A stretch of 33,110 bases of DNA from positions 4,565 through 37,674 of the forward strand of contig MU602876.1 of assembly GCA_025201865.1 (NCBI GenBank). The letters run 5' to 3'. Shown here piece by piece: positions 17,939 through 28,392 of this stretch. The stretch's first letter is position 1, and each line of letters begins with the position of its first letter. The position numbers and the translations under genes were made by a program. The notes under the pieces are model-generated. The model ran no database searches. It was not told the DNA's origin and saw nothing but the letters and a program-made list of their open reading frames with translations. This DNA comes from Ramicandelaber brevisporus. Lineage: Eukaryota > Kickxellomycota > Ramicandelaberales > Ramicandelaberaceae.

Positions 17939-20900
17939 TGCTCGTACTCGTGTCAGCGTTTGCTAGAGTCTTGGAAGACGGAAGTTGCAGTGAGAAAGAG
18001 AGAGACAGAGAAAGAGAAAGAGAGACAGAGACAGAGACTTTGCCAGGGAATCTCGTCTGTTCTGGTGAACCGAGTCGCCAATAGTGGCATCTTGGCCCGG
18101 GGTACTCAAAAGTGTATATCGCTTTCGATCATCGGCAGAAAATAGCATCGAAGTTGGCCGATCGATATAGCCTTACTTCCTTTCTTCTTCCTTTCTTTCC
18201 ATCCTTTGAAATAAAACACAGCTTGCATGCTAAAAGGATGGCATTGCAAACTAATACACTTGGTTGCATCATCGGGATCGCAGCCTCTCATATCTCTGCC
18301 ATCCCCCATTCCACTTCGTCGTCATCGTCATTCATCGCAATTGCTAATCAATTGCACAGTGTTGAGGATAATCAACATTTCTGTGATGGGGGAGATGGGA
18401 TATGGAGAGAATAGGAGAGAATAGGAGAGAGAATAGGAGAAGAGGGGGGAAGTACAGATGAACGAGAAGGTGTAATCTTCAACAGCCGTTTCATCACGAC
18501 ATTTGCCTCCGTCTTTAATCGGGAATATGAATTGCTGAGTATGAAGAATGTATTGTTGCTTCGATGGCTGATTAATTAACGGCCGCAGCTCAGAAAGATA
18601 GGCGCACAAAAGAGGCGGATATGAGTTTGTGTGTTTGTGTGAGTGTGAGGGCGTGTGTATGAGTGTGAGTATGTGTTGTACGCTGTACGACATGCAAGCA
18701 TGTGTCAAAACTCGAGAGAGAGAGAGAGACCGAGAGAAAGAGATGAGTGCGCCTCTTCACACTCATTTGGCACTTCATCGGCAAAAGCAGCAACAACTGA
18801 TGCAAGTCAAAAGAGACGAGCAAGTTTTTTCTGCTGTTGTTCCTGTTGCTGTTGCTGCAGTTGTTATTGTTGCAGCTGTTGTTTTTTTTTTTAAAGTGTT
18901 CAGAGTCGAGTACCGCGCCAATTTAGGCAAGTGCGCGCGTATGAGCGAGTAACTCCGATACACACTTTCTTCGTACTCCACAATCGGGGGCAGCTCGCTT
19001 GCTTCGTGTTGTGCTGCTGTTCGCAGATATAATTCACACGACTGGCCACAAGTCTTCCACAAAACAAGACAGCTTGCGTGCCCTCTTCCTTTTCGTCCAC
19101 TCTCACACTTCCGCCGAACTTTTCCCAATCACCATCACCCCACCCTACTCCAACTCAAACTCCAACTCCAACTCCACCACCGCTAAACCTCATATACACA
19201 CCTTCTTGCTTTCCCACACTGTAGCACTGTATCACTGTGTACACTGTCAGCCCTTGCTCTCAAACCCAGTCTACAAGTTTGTGTACTTTTTTATTTCTTC
19301 GTCTTTTGTTTTTCATCATTTCATTGCATCTTCATCTTCATCTTCATCTTCATCTTCATCTTCATCTTCTTCATCATCTTTATTTTTCATTATAGCTCAT
19401 TGGTGGTGGCTTGACTTTGCAGGTCACTTTTTGATAGGCGTCGATCACCACAGCTCATCATCACCGTTTGTCATTTTCGCTCTCCACAAGCTTTCTTTCT
19501 TCCTTTCTTTTTTTTTCTTGTGTACACGGCGTCATCAATCATTTTTTTTTTTTCCAATTCTTCTGTTTTCAATTCTTCTGTTTTCTTTTCCTTTGTTAGA
19601 TATACTCGCACTCTCGCATTGGCTGCTCTTTTAGCTATTGCATCATCAATCACCATAAGGTACGTCCCGCTAGTTCTGCTAGTTCTGCTAGTTGTTCTTC
19701 TTCTTTTTTTCATATTCATCATCGTATTCATCATCATCATCATCTCGGCTTCAATAGTGGACCTCGTTGTTGCACATCTATCAGCCTTCCACACTGTGTT
19801 CTTTGTTCTTTTTTTCTGTTTTTGATTTGTGTATCCTACTAAATCACACAAGAACACCTGATCGATCGGTCCTTCTATTTGTTCCCTCTTCTTTTGCATC
19901 GTCTATAGCACACACACTGTTGAATATTTTTTTCCTTCTCTCTCTCTCTTTTACCTTGCTTTGTGTGACCATTTGCCTAGGTTGCCGCAGTAGTACCAGC
20001 TTGTTGCAGCCCCACTCTTTGACTTGGTTTTCTTTTCTTTTCTTTCTTTTTTCTTTCTTTTTTTTTTCTTCTTGACATTCGTAAGCTGCGCCGATCAGGT
20101 CCCTTCTCCACTACTACCCGTTCGGCGCATCTTCTTTCTCTTTCCACTGAGTGAGGATTGCATAGGCAGAGAGAGAGAAATAAAGAGAGAGAGACCGGAA
20201 TCAATATCGGAATCTCCAATCGACTGCCATCTACTGTCAATTGTGTCAAGCATTAAGCGACCATCCGGTCCATTTGCATCGATCTGCGTCATATTACTCT
20301 TTTGAGGTTGCAGCCCATTTGCTACTATCAGAAGTTTCAAGCGCTTTGCATTTTGGAGTTCCTGAACCTGCAGCTGCAGCGACAGCCAGTCGGAAACTAT
20401 TATAGGCCAATAACACACCATCTCTGACAAATCATCAGTCTCGATATCATTTTTGCTTCAGCATCTCCGCCACCTCGCCTCCACACACACACACACATAC
20501 AAAATTGCGGAGAAGACTTCAAAGTTTTCTCTTTATTTGAACTGGGTTCTGCCTTCTTTTTTTCTCCTCGTCCTTCTCCGCGTAAGCGGGATAATCTCCT
20601 ATTGCTGCCCTGAGCACATCATTACGACTTCATTCACCTGAAGCTTCTGCCGCCGCCCCCTTTCCCTCTCCCCCCCGCTCATCCATTCACTCATTCATTC
20701 AGTCAGTCAGTCAGTCGGTCATTGTCTTGCACCTCCGCATACTGCAGCTTCCCCCTTCTTTGCTTACATCATAGTATTTGTGTCCTACATACATACACAC
20801 ATACATACACACTCGCTCAGCCTCAATCATCCTCCTCATCACCATCACCATCACTGTCATTCACCATTACACCAGCCATCGCCGCCTCTCTCTGCCTCTC

Positions 20901-21378
20901 TCTGCCTCTCTCTGTCGTTCGATTCACTTTGTTCTTGTGGAGATCTCCAGCAAAATAAAAAAAAATAAAAAAGAAAGAAGCAGAGAACTTTGTTTACCTT
21001 TTACAGAGAAGAAGTTACTCCGCAGAAGCTCCTCATCTTGTGCAACCTCCCACACGACCCTCACGACCCTCACACATCCGCCATCTTTTTTTTATTTTTG
21101 ACACGCACGATTGCCTCCGCTTGCACGCGTGTGTACCTCCGATCGTACATTAGAGCGGTTCCTCATCTCGCCATCTGTCTCAACAGCAGCACTCACATAC
21201 ACGCACAAAAAATAACTGACAACTGACAACCTTCTTTTCTTTGTCGCTTCACACGCTATTTTAACCACGCTTTATTCACACCTTGATACTGCGTTGATCT
21301 CACATTTCACACATCAACACACCACACACATCAACAGCCTCTCCTCCATCAATCAATCAATCAATCAGTCAGCTGTGT
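17939..21378. other. 3.4 kb gene-free divergent region upstream of RhoGAP and bHLH genes
   Basis: The RhoGAP gene leaves to the left and the bHLH gene to the right, so the stretch holds both promoters and probably a long bHLH leader. Open frames exist but consist of Ser/Phe/Leu or Arg/Lys runs from simple sequence, so no gene is supported. Visible simple repeats are: purine GAGAGACAGAGAAAG (18000-18035), GT-rich (about 18628-18675), CTGTTG (18833-18860), TTCATC (19330-19372), TTTTCAATTCTTCTG (19557-19583), GTTCTGCTA (19672-19692), CAGTCAGT (about 20699-20717), ATACATACACAC (20787-20813) and CCTCTCTCTG (20884-20912). From 19100 to the bHLH start the plus strand is pyrimidine-rich and A/C-rich, like the other leaders here. 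Confidence 0.5.
19328..19372. repeat. (TTCATC)n hexanucleotide repeat
   Basis: About seven tandem copies of TTCATC lie in the bHLH upstream region. It is a simple repeat outside any supported gene. Confidence 0.85.
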
Positions 21379-22887
21379 ATGCACGAAGGGAGCCACAATC
21401 GCAGTGCCAGTCGGCCGGTCCTCACATCATCCGACCATCTTGTCCCGCTTCGTCCATATCCAATCGCAACTGCTCTGGCTGCAACCCACGGCGTTGGCGT
21501 CGACAACTCGCTGCCATCGCCAGGCCTCAAGCGCCGCCGAGCTTCTCATCAAGTCTCGTCATTGCCATACTCGACTCCACCGGCATCATCTGGCACATCT
21601 TCGCCCGCATTCTTCACTGCCACTGGATCGACCGCTGTCACAGTGGATAGTGGAGAATCGCGTCCATCGCTGATTCCATTAAATCGCCCCGACCAGCAGC
21701 AGCCATCGCACGGGCAGATTGCCGTATTCCAGCTAGCATCATCTCCACTGCAATCGCAGCAGCAACAACAGCACCACCAACAGCACTACCAGCATCATCA
21801 TCAGTTAAGCTCGACATCGGCACCAACTCTGGCCAGCCGCGCTATCCGCAAGATTGCTCGCCCAAATAACAATAGACTTGCCAGCCAGTCGATGGCTAAC
21901 ATTGGTAGTGCGGCAGCAACAACAGCACCAGCAATATCGACAACAGCAACAACTACATCGGCTGGTGCAAATGGTAGTGATATGCTGGGCATGTCGCCAT
22001 TAAGCACCGAGCTCGGCCGTCTGATGCCAGTGTCAACTTACAATGGTATTAGTAATATTAACAATGCAACCAACTCGACTGCCGTGCAAGCCCCAATTGC
22101 AAGTGATGCCGAAGATATGATTGACGATGACGACGACGATGATGATGACGATGACGACGAGGACGAGAACGGACGACCAAAGTCGCAGTCACGAACAGCC
22201 AAGATGGGTGGCAAGCCACGTGGTCCACCAAAGTCATCTGCGCGTCTCGAGCAACAGCGCGAGATCCATAACGCCACCGAGCGCCAGCGTCGCACTCATC
22301 TCAACAACGACTTCAAGGAGCTCGCATCGCTCATCCCGACATTGGACAAGGCTCGTCGTCCATCCAAGCGCAAGATTGTTCAGGAAGCTGTCAAGTATCT
22401 GCGCACAGTCAACGAGCGTCACGACAAGGACCAAAACACCATCGGCTTCCTGCGCTCCGAGAATGATCGCTTGGGTGCCATCATCCAGACTCGTCTTGGT
22501 GGAAACAGCTCATCTGGAGTGCCATCTGGTCCACTCTCGCCACTGCCAATGCAAATCATCTCACACAATGGCCCGCATTCTCCACACGTTCCCCTTGCAT
22601 CGTCGGTCCCGCAGCTGTATCCACCGCGCAGTCACCGTCCAACTGCATCCACCACCAATGGCGAGACTCCACTGCCTGAAATCCAGTCTGCTTCAGCAGC
22701 CACTCTGGGCTTTGCTACGTTCTCTGGCTCGCCAAAGAATGGCTCGGCCGCCGTCTCTGTCAACGGAGACGCTGGTGGTGAAGGCAGTGGAATGGTAACT
22801 TTTGGGAAGCCCATTGACCGTGTCGCAAGCAACCACATGCGTAGCATCTCTGATGGATCTGCACTCCAGCCACCTCCACAGCAGCAA

Positions 22888-22923
<36 letters not shown>

Positions 22924-23721
22924 ACATCGACCAAGCTACAACTCATCTCGCCATCACCAGCATCGTCTGTGGCGCAGATTCCGTCTCCAGCTGCTCTTCA
23001 GTTTGACGCCAAGTCATCAAGCATCCAGCCAGTCACGCCGTCCACCTTACCCACTGCAGCTAGCTTGAGCTCCGCATTTGTCACAGCAACCGCCTCCAAC
23101 CTGGCCAATGGCATGCAGCGCCAGCAGCTACCACACCAGAGTCACCTTCATGCTGTCAAGCCAGAGAAGCAGATGCAAACTGCACCCGTTGGCCTGGATG
23201 ATGAGCTGCTCAAGATGATTATGGCCACAAGCGCTGGTGCCAGCTCGCTGCCGCTCACCCAGGCTAAGGCTGACATGGCTTCGGTCTCCCATCTTACTCG
23301 TGTGGTTACCGGCGGTCTCCCACATGCTCCGCCAATGCAGACTGTTGGATTCCGTGACATGACCAGCCCGATAATGCCAGCTGTTCGTCCAATTCACTCC
23401 GCTATCCAGCCACACACCCAGCAGTTCCACAATCTGCTTGCCTCGAGCGTCGGTTCAAACAGCGGCGCTCTTCTTGGTGGCGGCGGTGTTGCTGGTGTTG
23501 CTGGTAGCTTTGAAGCTGGCAACTGTGGCGCTGGTGGTCCATTTAGTCCAAGTGGATTCCCCGTGAACAATGCCACTGCCCAGATATTTGGCACTGGCAC
23601 TGCTGCTGCCATCATGTCGCCGCCATCATTGCCACACACTATGCCATCCCATCATCCACTCGCATCTCTCACTGACTTGCTTGGCATGGGTTTGCCTGGC
23701 GGTGGCAACTTTGGCCACTGA
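21379..23721 (+). CDS. bHLH transcription factor, group B (E-box binding)
   Basis: This encodes 780 residues from ATG 21379. The basic helix-loop-helix domain spans about 290-350: REIHNATERQRRTHLNNDF, loop, then RRPSKRKIVQEAVKYL. The basic region has His297, Glu301 and Arg305, the H-E-R pattern of group B proteins (Max/USF/Cbf1-like) that read CACGTG. The following segment (NTIGFLRSENDRLGAIIQ) continues the second helix like a short zipper. Just before the domain is a run of about a dozen Asp (22118-22160) and a Lys/Arg/Pro-rich linker, a possible nuclear signal. The rest is Ser/Pro/Gln-rich, with a 15-residue poly-Gln near 501-515 and a Gly/Ala-rich C-terminus, typical of disordered activation regions. 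Outside the bHLH no domain is recognised, so the target pathway is unknown. It follows an unusually long upstream region. Confidence 0.88.
22879..22923 (+). repeat. Poly-Gln (CAA/CAG) tract in bHLH gene
   Basis: Alternating CAG and CAA codons encode 15 Gln residues. Mixed codons suggest purifying selection for the amino acid rather than simple DNA expansion alone. Confidence 0.85.
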
Positions 23722-24391
23722 TGTTCTCTTTGTCACTTTCTCGCACTCGCACTCATCACACACTCATGCCCCCTTTTCTACTTTACCTGTTCATGTTTAT
23801 TATTCTCTCTTTATCATTATCACCATTGTCGCCATCCATCACATTCATATTATCCATCGTTTCGCCCCGTATTTAGCTCGCGCATTTTATCATATCCTTC
23901 TTATCCTCTTCATTTATCTGTTGTGTCACCTCCCACCTCCATCCATCCGATCTCGCCTCATTCTCTTTCTTTTCTTTTTTTTATTCCTTTCGTCACACAT
24001 TTACCTGACTGCATGCTTTACACCACAACCAACCCACACCTTCTTGTTCTTGTAAACCTTGCTTCATAAGGAGCTTGGATTAAAGAATGAGGAGAACACC
24101 CCCACCTTTCTACTTGTTACCTTTTAGTCAAACCAACCTGCAATCAACCTTTTACTATAATGCCAATGACCTGTTAACTTTTTTCACCGATTTTGTCTTT
24201 TAAAAGAAAGAAAAAACTCACCAAAAAACATCAATTGTTCCATATCCATTCCATTTAAATGAAAAACCATCAATTTTGCATTACAATAGCAAGAAAACGA
24301 GTAAGAGTTAGATGTTAAAAGGAGGGGGAAAGGAAAGGAAAGGGAGAGAGAGAGAGAGAGAGAGTGTGTGTGTGTGTGTGTGTACCATCAT
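23722..24391. other. Convergent 3' region between bHLH and lectin genes
   Basis: No gene is seen. The left part is C/T-rich 3' UTR-like sequence of the bHLH transcript. The right part is A/T-rich, with a near-repeat of CATCAAT at about 24229 and 24269. It ends in a compound microsatellite, (GA)n at about 24343-24364 running into (GT)n to 24383, only eight bases before the lectin stop codon. Confidence 0.5.
24343..24383. repeat. Compound (GA)n(GT)n microsatellite
   Basis: Eleven or so GA units switch directly to about ten GT units. It lies within the expected 3' UTR of the leftward lectin gene. Confidence 0.9.
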
Positions 24392-25507
24392 TTAGAGAAT
24401 TATGTTGCAATCCTCGAGTGACATGCAGCACCCGGAGTCAAAGCAACGGCCGATGGACCAAACTGGATACTTGGTTTCGTTGTTGTAAATGACTACATTG
24501 CCATCGTTTTGAACATGCAAAACAAACGACCCAAGGCGGCGATCTGGCACAATGTCCGACAATCCAGTGCTCCAAACTGCTTCGTAATTCTTGTTGAACA
24601 CCGCCAGGTTGCCATCGTCTTGAATTATCAAGCTAAACGGCCCAATGTTACTGCCAATTGACGGTGCCGGCGACTCCCAAACGGTTCCTTTACCTTTCCA
24701 TGAAACACTTACTACGCCATTTGAGTTCAGCGTCAGCACATTCTTGCCGCTTGGAGAGTGGATTTGGTTGTACTGCCGCCCTCCGACGCTAGCCACCGCG
24801 TCGCTAATAACAGCCTGATCCACCACGCTGGAGCCGCGGCTGCTCATGGAGCCATCATGTCGATAAATAGTCTGCACGGTGCCCTTCATTGGCAAGTCTG
24901 CGCGGAACGGTTCAAACCGCACTTCTTCGCGTTTCGTTTCCGCACACATGCCCTTGCTCACATCTGCTGGCTTGAAAACCGACACTGTAGTCACACGCTG
25001 CAGCCCAGTCACTTCGAGCCAGGACGGCTGGTATCCCAAAAAGCCAGTGTTGCCAGGCCGCAGATAGTCAGACACATCTGTTGACACCGTGTACGTTTCT
25101 GAAACCTCGAATCCAGCCTTCACGCTCAGTGTTATGAGAAAGAGAAGATTGAGACTGACGCCACCTTCAATGGATGACTTTGTGGTGGTGCTGCGGGACT
25201 TTGTGAGCTTGAGTTGACATGGCGTGGATGAAGAAATGTCGCATATTACGCTATCGGTGAGTGGAGTCCAGGAATTGAAAGAGTATGGACGATAGCGGAG
25301 AGTGGATTCGTCGATGGAGGTGGTATTTGTGATAGAGACGGGGATACAGTTGGAGGCAAGGGTGGAGTTTGAAGACGAAGCGGTGAGGGAGGAGGAGGAA
25401 GTAGAAGGAGGAGGAGGATGTTGCTGGTTCTGCTGCTGGCCAGCACCGGTGCCAACGAAGCAAACTGCAAAGACGAGTGAGATGAAAAAGACAGAAAGGG
25501 AGCACAT
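24392..25507 (-). CDS. Secreted bulb-type (B-lectin) domain protein
   Basis: This encodes 371 residues from the ATG at 25507; the frame is open upstream but has only a TTG at 25612. The chosen start gives a clean signal peptide (MCSLSVFFISLVFAVCFVG), followed by a Gln/Pro/Ser linker. Residues about 60-245 are not assigned. They include an SIEGGVSLNLLF stretch with alternating polarity and DYLRPGNTGFLGYQPSWLEV, a pattern seen in secreted beta-rich proteins, including aerolysin-like ones; this is only a resemblance. Residues about 246-355 form a bulb-lectin domain: GKNVLTLNSNGVVSV, then IQDDGNLAVFN and VQNDGNVVIYN. The last matches the mannose-binding consensus QxDxNxVxY exactly, and the middle one matches with Ala and Phe. 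The last 19 residues hold four Cys. It is likely an extracellular glycan-binding protein, with sugar specificity inferred only. Confidence 0.88.
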   Translation of the reverse strand: MCSLSVFFISLVFAVCFVGTGAGQQQNQQHPPPPSTSSSSLTASSSNSTLASNCIPVSITNTTSIDESTLRYRPYSFNSWTPLTDSVICDISSSTPCQLKLTKSRSTTTKSSIEGGVSLNLLFLITLSVKAGFEVSETYTVSTDVSDYLRPGNTGFLGYQPSWLEVTGLQRVTTVSVFKPADVSKGMCAETKREEVRFEPFRADLPMKGTVQTIYRHDGSMSSRGSSVVDQAVISDAVASVGGRQYNQIHSPSGKNVLTLNSNGVVSVSWKGKGTVWESPAPSIGSNIGPFSLIIQDDGNLAVFNKNYEAVWSTGLSDIVPDRRLGSFVLHVQNDGNVVIYNNETKYPVWSIGRCFDSGCCMSLEDCNIIL

Positions 25508-26067
25508 TTGAGAGAGTGGGAGGAGAGAATGGGGGGAGGAGAGAGGAAAGAGTAGTGACTGATGAGAGCGGGGAGGAGATGAAGGAAGACGGACAGATGG
25601 AATGTAGAACAAGTTGGAACGAGAACGGAAGGATGACGGCTACGAAGGCACACTTTTATTACAACATTCGCCTCCTTGAAGCGGAGCGGAGTATACAAAC
25701 GACTTGCCAGCATCTCCTTCAACAGCACGTCTAATAATTGCCATGAGAAAAAAGGAGATGGGAAGGAGAAGGGGCTGAACGGATGAAGTGTTTGAACCAA
25801 ACTACGTAATATACCGGCAAGGCCGAGTGAGCATTCTCACGATTTGCTAAGTGTATCATCTCCCTTCCTGTTTTAAAACAGCCATCTTGTTTAAAATAAA
25901 TGGTTAGTTGTGAGCAGTTGATTTCGGAATGCTCGAGTGGCATCAGTTCGGAAGATCATCGAAACTGTGGAGACTGCACACAAAACAGTCAGACTTCTAT
26001 AATTTGCATCCCACTCTTCTCCCAGTCTTTATGCAGTGTGCAAGAAAGAAATAGCTGTTGCCGCAAT

Positions 26068-26130
26068 ACTCTACACAACTACAACAACTACAACAACTAC
26101 AACGACAACAACAACTACTACAACAGCAGC
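26068..26130. repeat. (TACAACAAC)n-type imperfect repeat
   Basis: Units of TACAACAAC and ACAACAACT are repeated imperfectly in a non-coding divergent region. Confidence 0.7.
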
Positions 26131-26703
26131 AATTACCAGTATACCCATTTAAGAGCAAGTGAGATTGGCTGCACACATGGATGCAGCTGGACTGCTTTCG
26201 CCTCCACTCAAATATATGAGGCGAGCGCGGCGACACAATCAAAATAAGGATTTGCTTCAAACACACAAAATCAACGGGCCATTCACATACAGCTGCGTGT
26301 GTGGCTTCCAACTCTTACACCAGAATGAACGCAGCGGCAACATGTCGATGGAATAAAGTTTGTTCTTGTTGTTGTTGCGGTTGGTGTTGGTGTTGCTGCT
26401 GTTGATAGAACTCTCGCTGCCAGTCTCTTTCTGTCTCTATCACTTTGGCTGAGCAAGTAGTTGTGAGTGCGTCTCGTGAACGATTTCATCTCACTGTCAG
26501 ACTCTGTATTGTATGTGTGCATTCGTTGTGTGTGTCTGGAGTGTTTCTGCTGTGTGTGTGGAGTGTTTCTGTCTGTACGCTGCCGTTGTTGCTGCTGCTG
26601 CCGTGTGCTCTAGAGACTCTTCACTGTTGTCTTCAGCATGTCGCAGTCTTCTGCTTCGGCTGCTGCCGTTGTTTCACCCTCTACCACCTATATCAAAATG
26701 TCT

Positions 26704-26775
26704 TAAATACTTCAGGCCGCGCGCATCTTCCTCCTCATCCTTCATCCTTCAGACTCAATTCTACATTCAGCCATC
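26704..26775 (+). promoter_or_regulatory. Promoter of secreted protein A, shared with paralogue B
   Basis: TAAATAC (26704-26710) is the TATA-like element, 135 bases before the ATG. A pyrimidine-rich stretch follows, then ATTCTACATTCAGCCATC at 26758-26775. The same 18 bases occur upstream of paralogue B at nearly the same distance from its own TAAATAC (54 against 52 bases), so this is a duplicated and retained core promoter or leader. Confidence 0.65.
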
Positions 26776-26838
26776 CATCTGCTCTCCGCCTCACATACAC
26801 ACTCAGATTTTTCACCACTCATAATTTTGCTTTCAAAC

Positions 26839-27129
26839 ATGCGCTTCAACGTTGCTGGTGCTCTTGCTGTTCTCGGCCTCGCTGCCACCGCCGTCCAGGC
26901 TGCCCCGAACCCGGTTGCCGCTCCAGAGCCACTGCTCGGCATTAATCTCGGCATTAACCTCGACCTTAGCGTCGCTGTTGATGTCAACCTTAGTGGATAC
27001 AACTACCACTGCTACCCGCTCTCTCACGCCGGCGGCATCTATGTAAACCTTCTGGGCTTGATCCAGGTCAAGGTTGGAGGATTCTATTACCGCCACCAAA
27101 CGCTTGGTGACTGCTACTGCTGGTATTAA
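26839..27129 (+). CDS. Small secreted protein A (three-Cys, CYCWY terminus)
   Basis: This encodes 96 residues from ATG 26839 (context AAACATGCGC, identical to paralogue B). Residues 1-20 are a signal peptide (MRFNVAGALAVLGLAATAVQ, cleavage likely at QA-AP), then an Ala/Pro spacer. The mature part alternates hydrophobic and small or polar residues (GINLGINLDLSVAVDVNL), as in beta strands. Next comes SGYNYHCYPL (52-61), a second hydrophobic stretch LLGLIQVKVGGFYY, and the end CYCWY. Cys are at 58, 92 and 94; the odd number suggests dimerisation or a free thiol. It is about 60% identical to protein B at 28393-28686 and shares the core with both modules of the protein at 31902-32429. The family is not recognised. 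An effector, cell-wall or communication peptide role is possible, but nothing in the sequence decides this. Confidence 0.85.
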   Translation: MRFNVAGALAVLGLAATAVQAAPNPVAAPEPLLGINLGINLDLSVAVDVNLSGYNYHCYPLSHAGGIYVNLLGLIQVKVGGFYYRHQTLGDCYCWY

Positions 27130-27685
27130 GTCATCGAGTAACTGACTTTTATATTTGTCCCGTCGTAGATATTTTGTTCCATTTTACTATCTTTGAAGTT
27201 TTGTTTAAACCTGTCGTTGGAAGCGAGGGTCAAAGGAAGCACTTCGCAGCTGTAACGCAGAAGCAGAGTGTGGAGAACCATTGATTCACCAGAGACATCG
27301 ACGTGGCTCACACACCACAAAAAAAAACAACTGATTCTTGCCTCTCTTTCCCTGACATTCGCAGTACCAATAAGAATAACCAAGTGGCTTCGTATTCCGA
27401 TCCATCAGTTGATTTGTATGTGTGTGCATGCGCGCGTGGTTCTATCTCTCTCTCTTTTCAAGTGTGCACGAGATGGAGCCACGGATTCGAGTGCTAGGTG
27501 CGGTTCGATTGTCAGCTGTGCACGCGGCATGGATTCCGGTAGGTATAAGTACTTCTTCACCTTTCCCCTCTGCTTTCCCACAAATCCATCCCTTGCCTTC
27601 TTCCTCCACTCATCCACCATTTATTCTTTTCTCCAACCTTCCAATCCTTCCACCATCAGACAAGAAGACACTTACAGTAAAACCA
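27130..27685. promoter_or_regulatory. Spacer with promoter of the Ser/Pro-rich orphan
   Basis: TATAAG at 27544-27549, followed by about 110 bases of pyrimidine-rich sequence, precedes the ATG at 27686. The spacing (about 140 bases) resembles that of protein A. An in-frame ATG at 27473 lies before this TATA and is therefore less likely to be used. Reading the GT at 27539 and AG at 27659 as an intron brings a stop into frame, so splicing was not assumed. Confidence 0.45.
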
Positions 27686-28120
27686 ATGTCGTATCACCAT
27701 GGCAGCATTTTTAGTGATGGCAGTTACGAAGGCAGCTTTAGTATAATCAGCAGCAGTAGTAGCAGCAGTAGTGGTGGTGGTATTGGCAGTACCAACTTTC
27801 CCTCCATGTTTGAAGGCGACAAGTCACAGGTTTCAGGCATTATGAACGCGATGGATAAGCAAATTAAGGACAAAATGCCGCATCGATGGATACCATCGGG
27901 GCCAGAATACGCTCACATGTATGGTGGATACAGAGACAGCCGTCACACATATTTACCTCCACCACCAACTGCACCATTACCACCATTACCGACCTCGGCA
28001 GTACCGCAATCTGGCACATACACTCTGATCCCACCTCGCGCTTCAAGTTTGATGTGGCAAAATAACTATCATATAGTGGGCGATACAGTTGTTCCCAAAG
28101 GATCAATCCGCGGATACTAA
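27686..28120 (+). CDS. Hypothetical Ser/Pro-rich small protein
   Basis: This encodes 144 residues from ATG 27686. The frame is open further up to an ATG at 27473, which would add 71 residues of leader-like sequence. There is no signal peptide and no recognised domain. A poly-Ser/Gly stretch (residues about 20-34) is followed by a compact part, FPSMFEGDKSQVSGIMNAM and KQIKDKMPHRWIPSGPEY, then a Pro-rich run (PPPPTAPLPPLP) and a C-terminus reading NNYHIVGDTVVPKGSIRGY. Codon choice and the TATA/pyrimidine promoter support a real gene. It sits between the two inverted secreted paralogues and runs toward B, with 272 bases between the stops. No function can be assigned. Confidence 0.6.
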   Translation: MSYHHGSIFSDGSYEGSFSIISSSSSSSSGGGIGSTNFPSMFEGDKSQVSGIMNAMDKQIKDKMPHRWIPSGPEYAHMYGGYRDSRHTYLPPPPTAPLPPLPTSAVPQSGTYTLIPPRASSLMWQNNYHIVGDTVVPKGSIRGY

Positions 28121-28392
28121 GTGACTCGATCTTATTCCTATATCTTGTTCCTCTTTTTTATCTTTATCTTTCTGCACTTTCAATTAAACTTTTTTCCTTG
28201 TTCTGATATGGCATCGAGAGCTGAACTCAATCACTGAAAGGAATAGCATTGAACAGACTTATAAAATCTTCAAATTGAGAAATGGTAAGAAGAGAGAGAG
28301 AGATGGAGATGAAAGGAACAGTTATTTACGAGATGACGACAGTGCGAGGAATGACGAAGAGGGAGCGAAAAGGAAGATTGAGTTTGCCCCTC

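Larger units (their letters stand above)
25508..26838. promoter_or_regulatory. Divergent upstream region, lectin / small secreted protein A
   Basis: This 1.3 kb stretch holds both promoters. A 115-codon open frame at 25900-26247 is Cys- and Asn/Tyr-rich, but its second half is a (TACAACAAC)n simple repeat (26068-26105) and it has no signal peptide or known motif, so it is not called. Nearer the right end a GTGTGTGTCTGGAGTGTTTCTG unit appears twice in variant form (26528-26571). The promoter of protein A lies at 26704-26775. Confidence 0.45.

Noticed and set aside
18999-19634. 211-codon plus-strand frame in the long intergenic region
   Set aside because: It is built from Asn-Ser, Ser and Phe runs produced by simple repeats, with no motif or plausible codon use.
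25900-26247. 115-codon Cys-rich open frame between lectin and protein A
   Set aside because: Cys-rich but without signal peptide. Half of it is a TACAACAAC repeat, and it lies in a divergent promoter region. Transcript evidence would be needed.
27422-27685. Longer N-terminus for the Ser/Pro-rich orphan (ATG 27473) or an intron at 27539-27659
   Set aside because: The ATG lies before a good TATA box and pyrimidine-rich leader. The intron joined to the ATG 27473 exon leads directly to a TAA.
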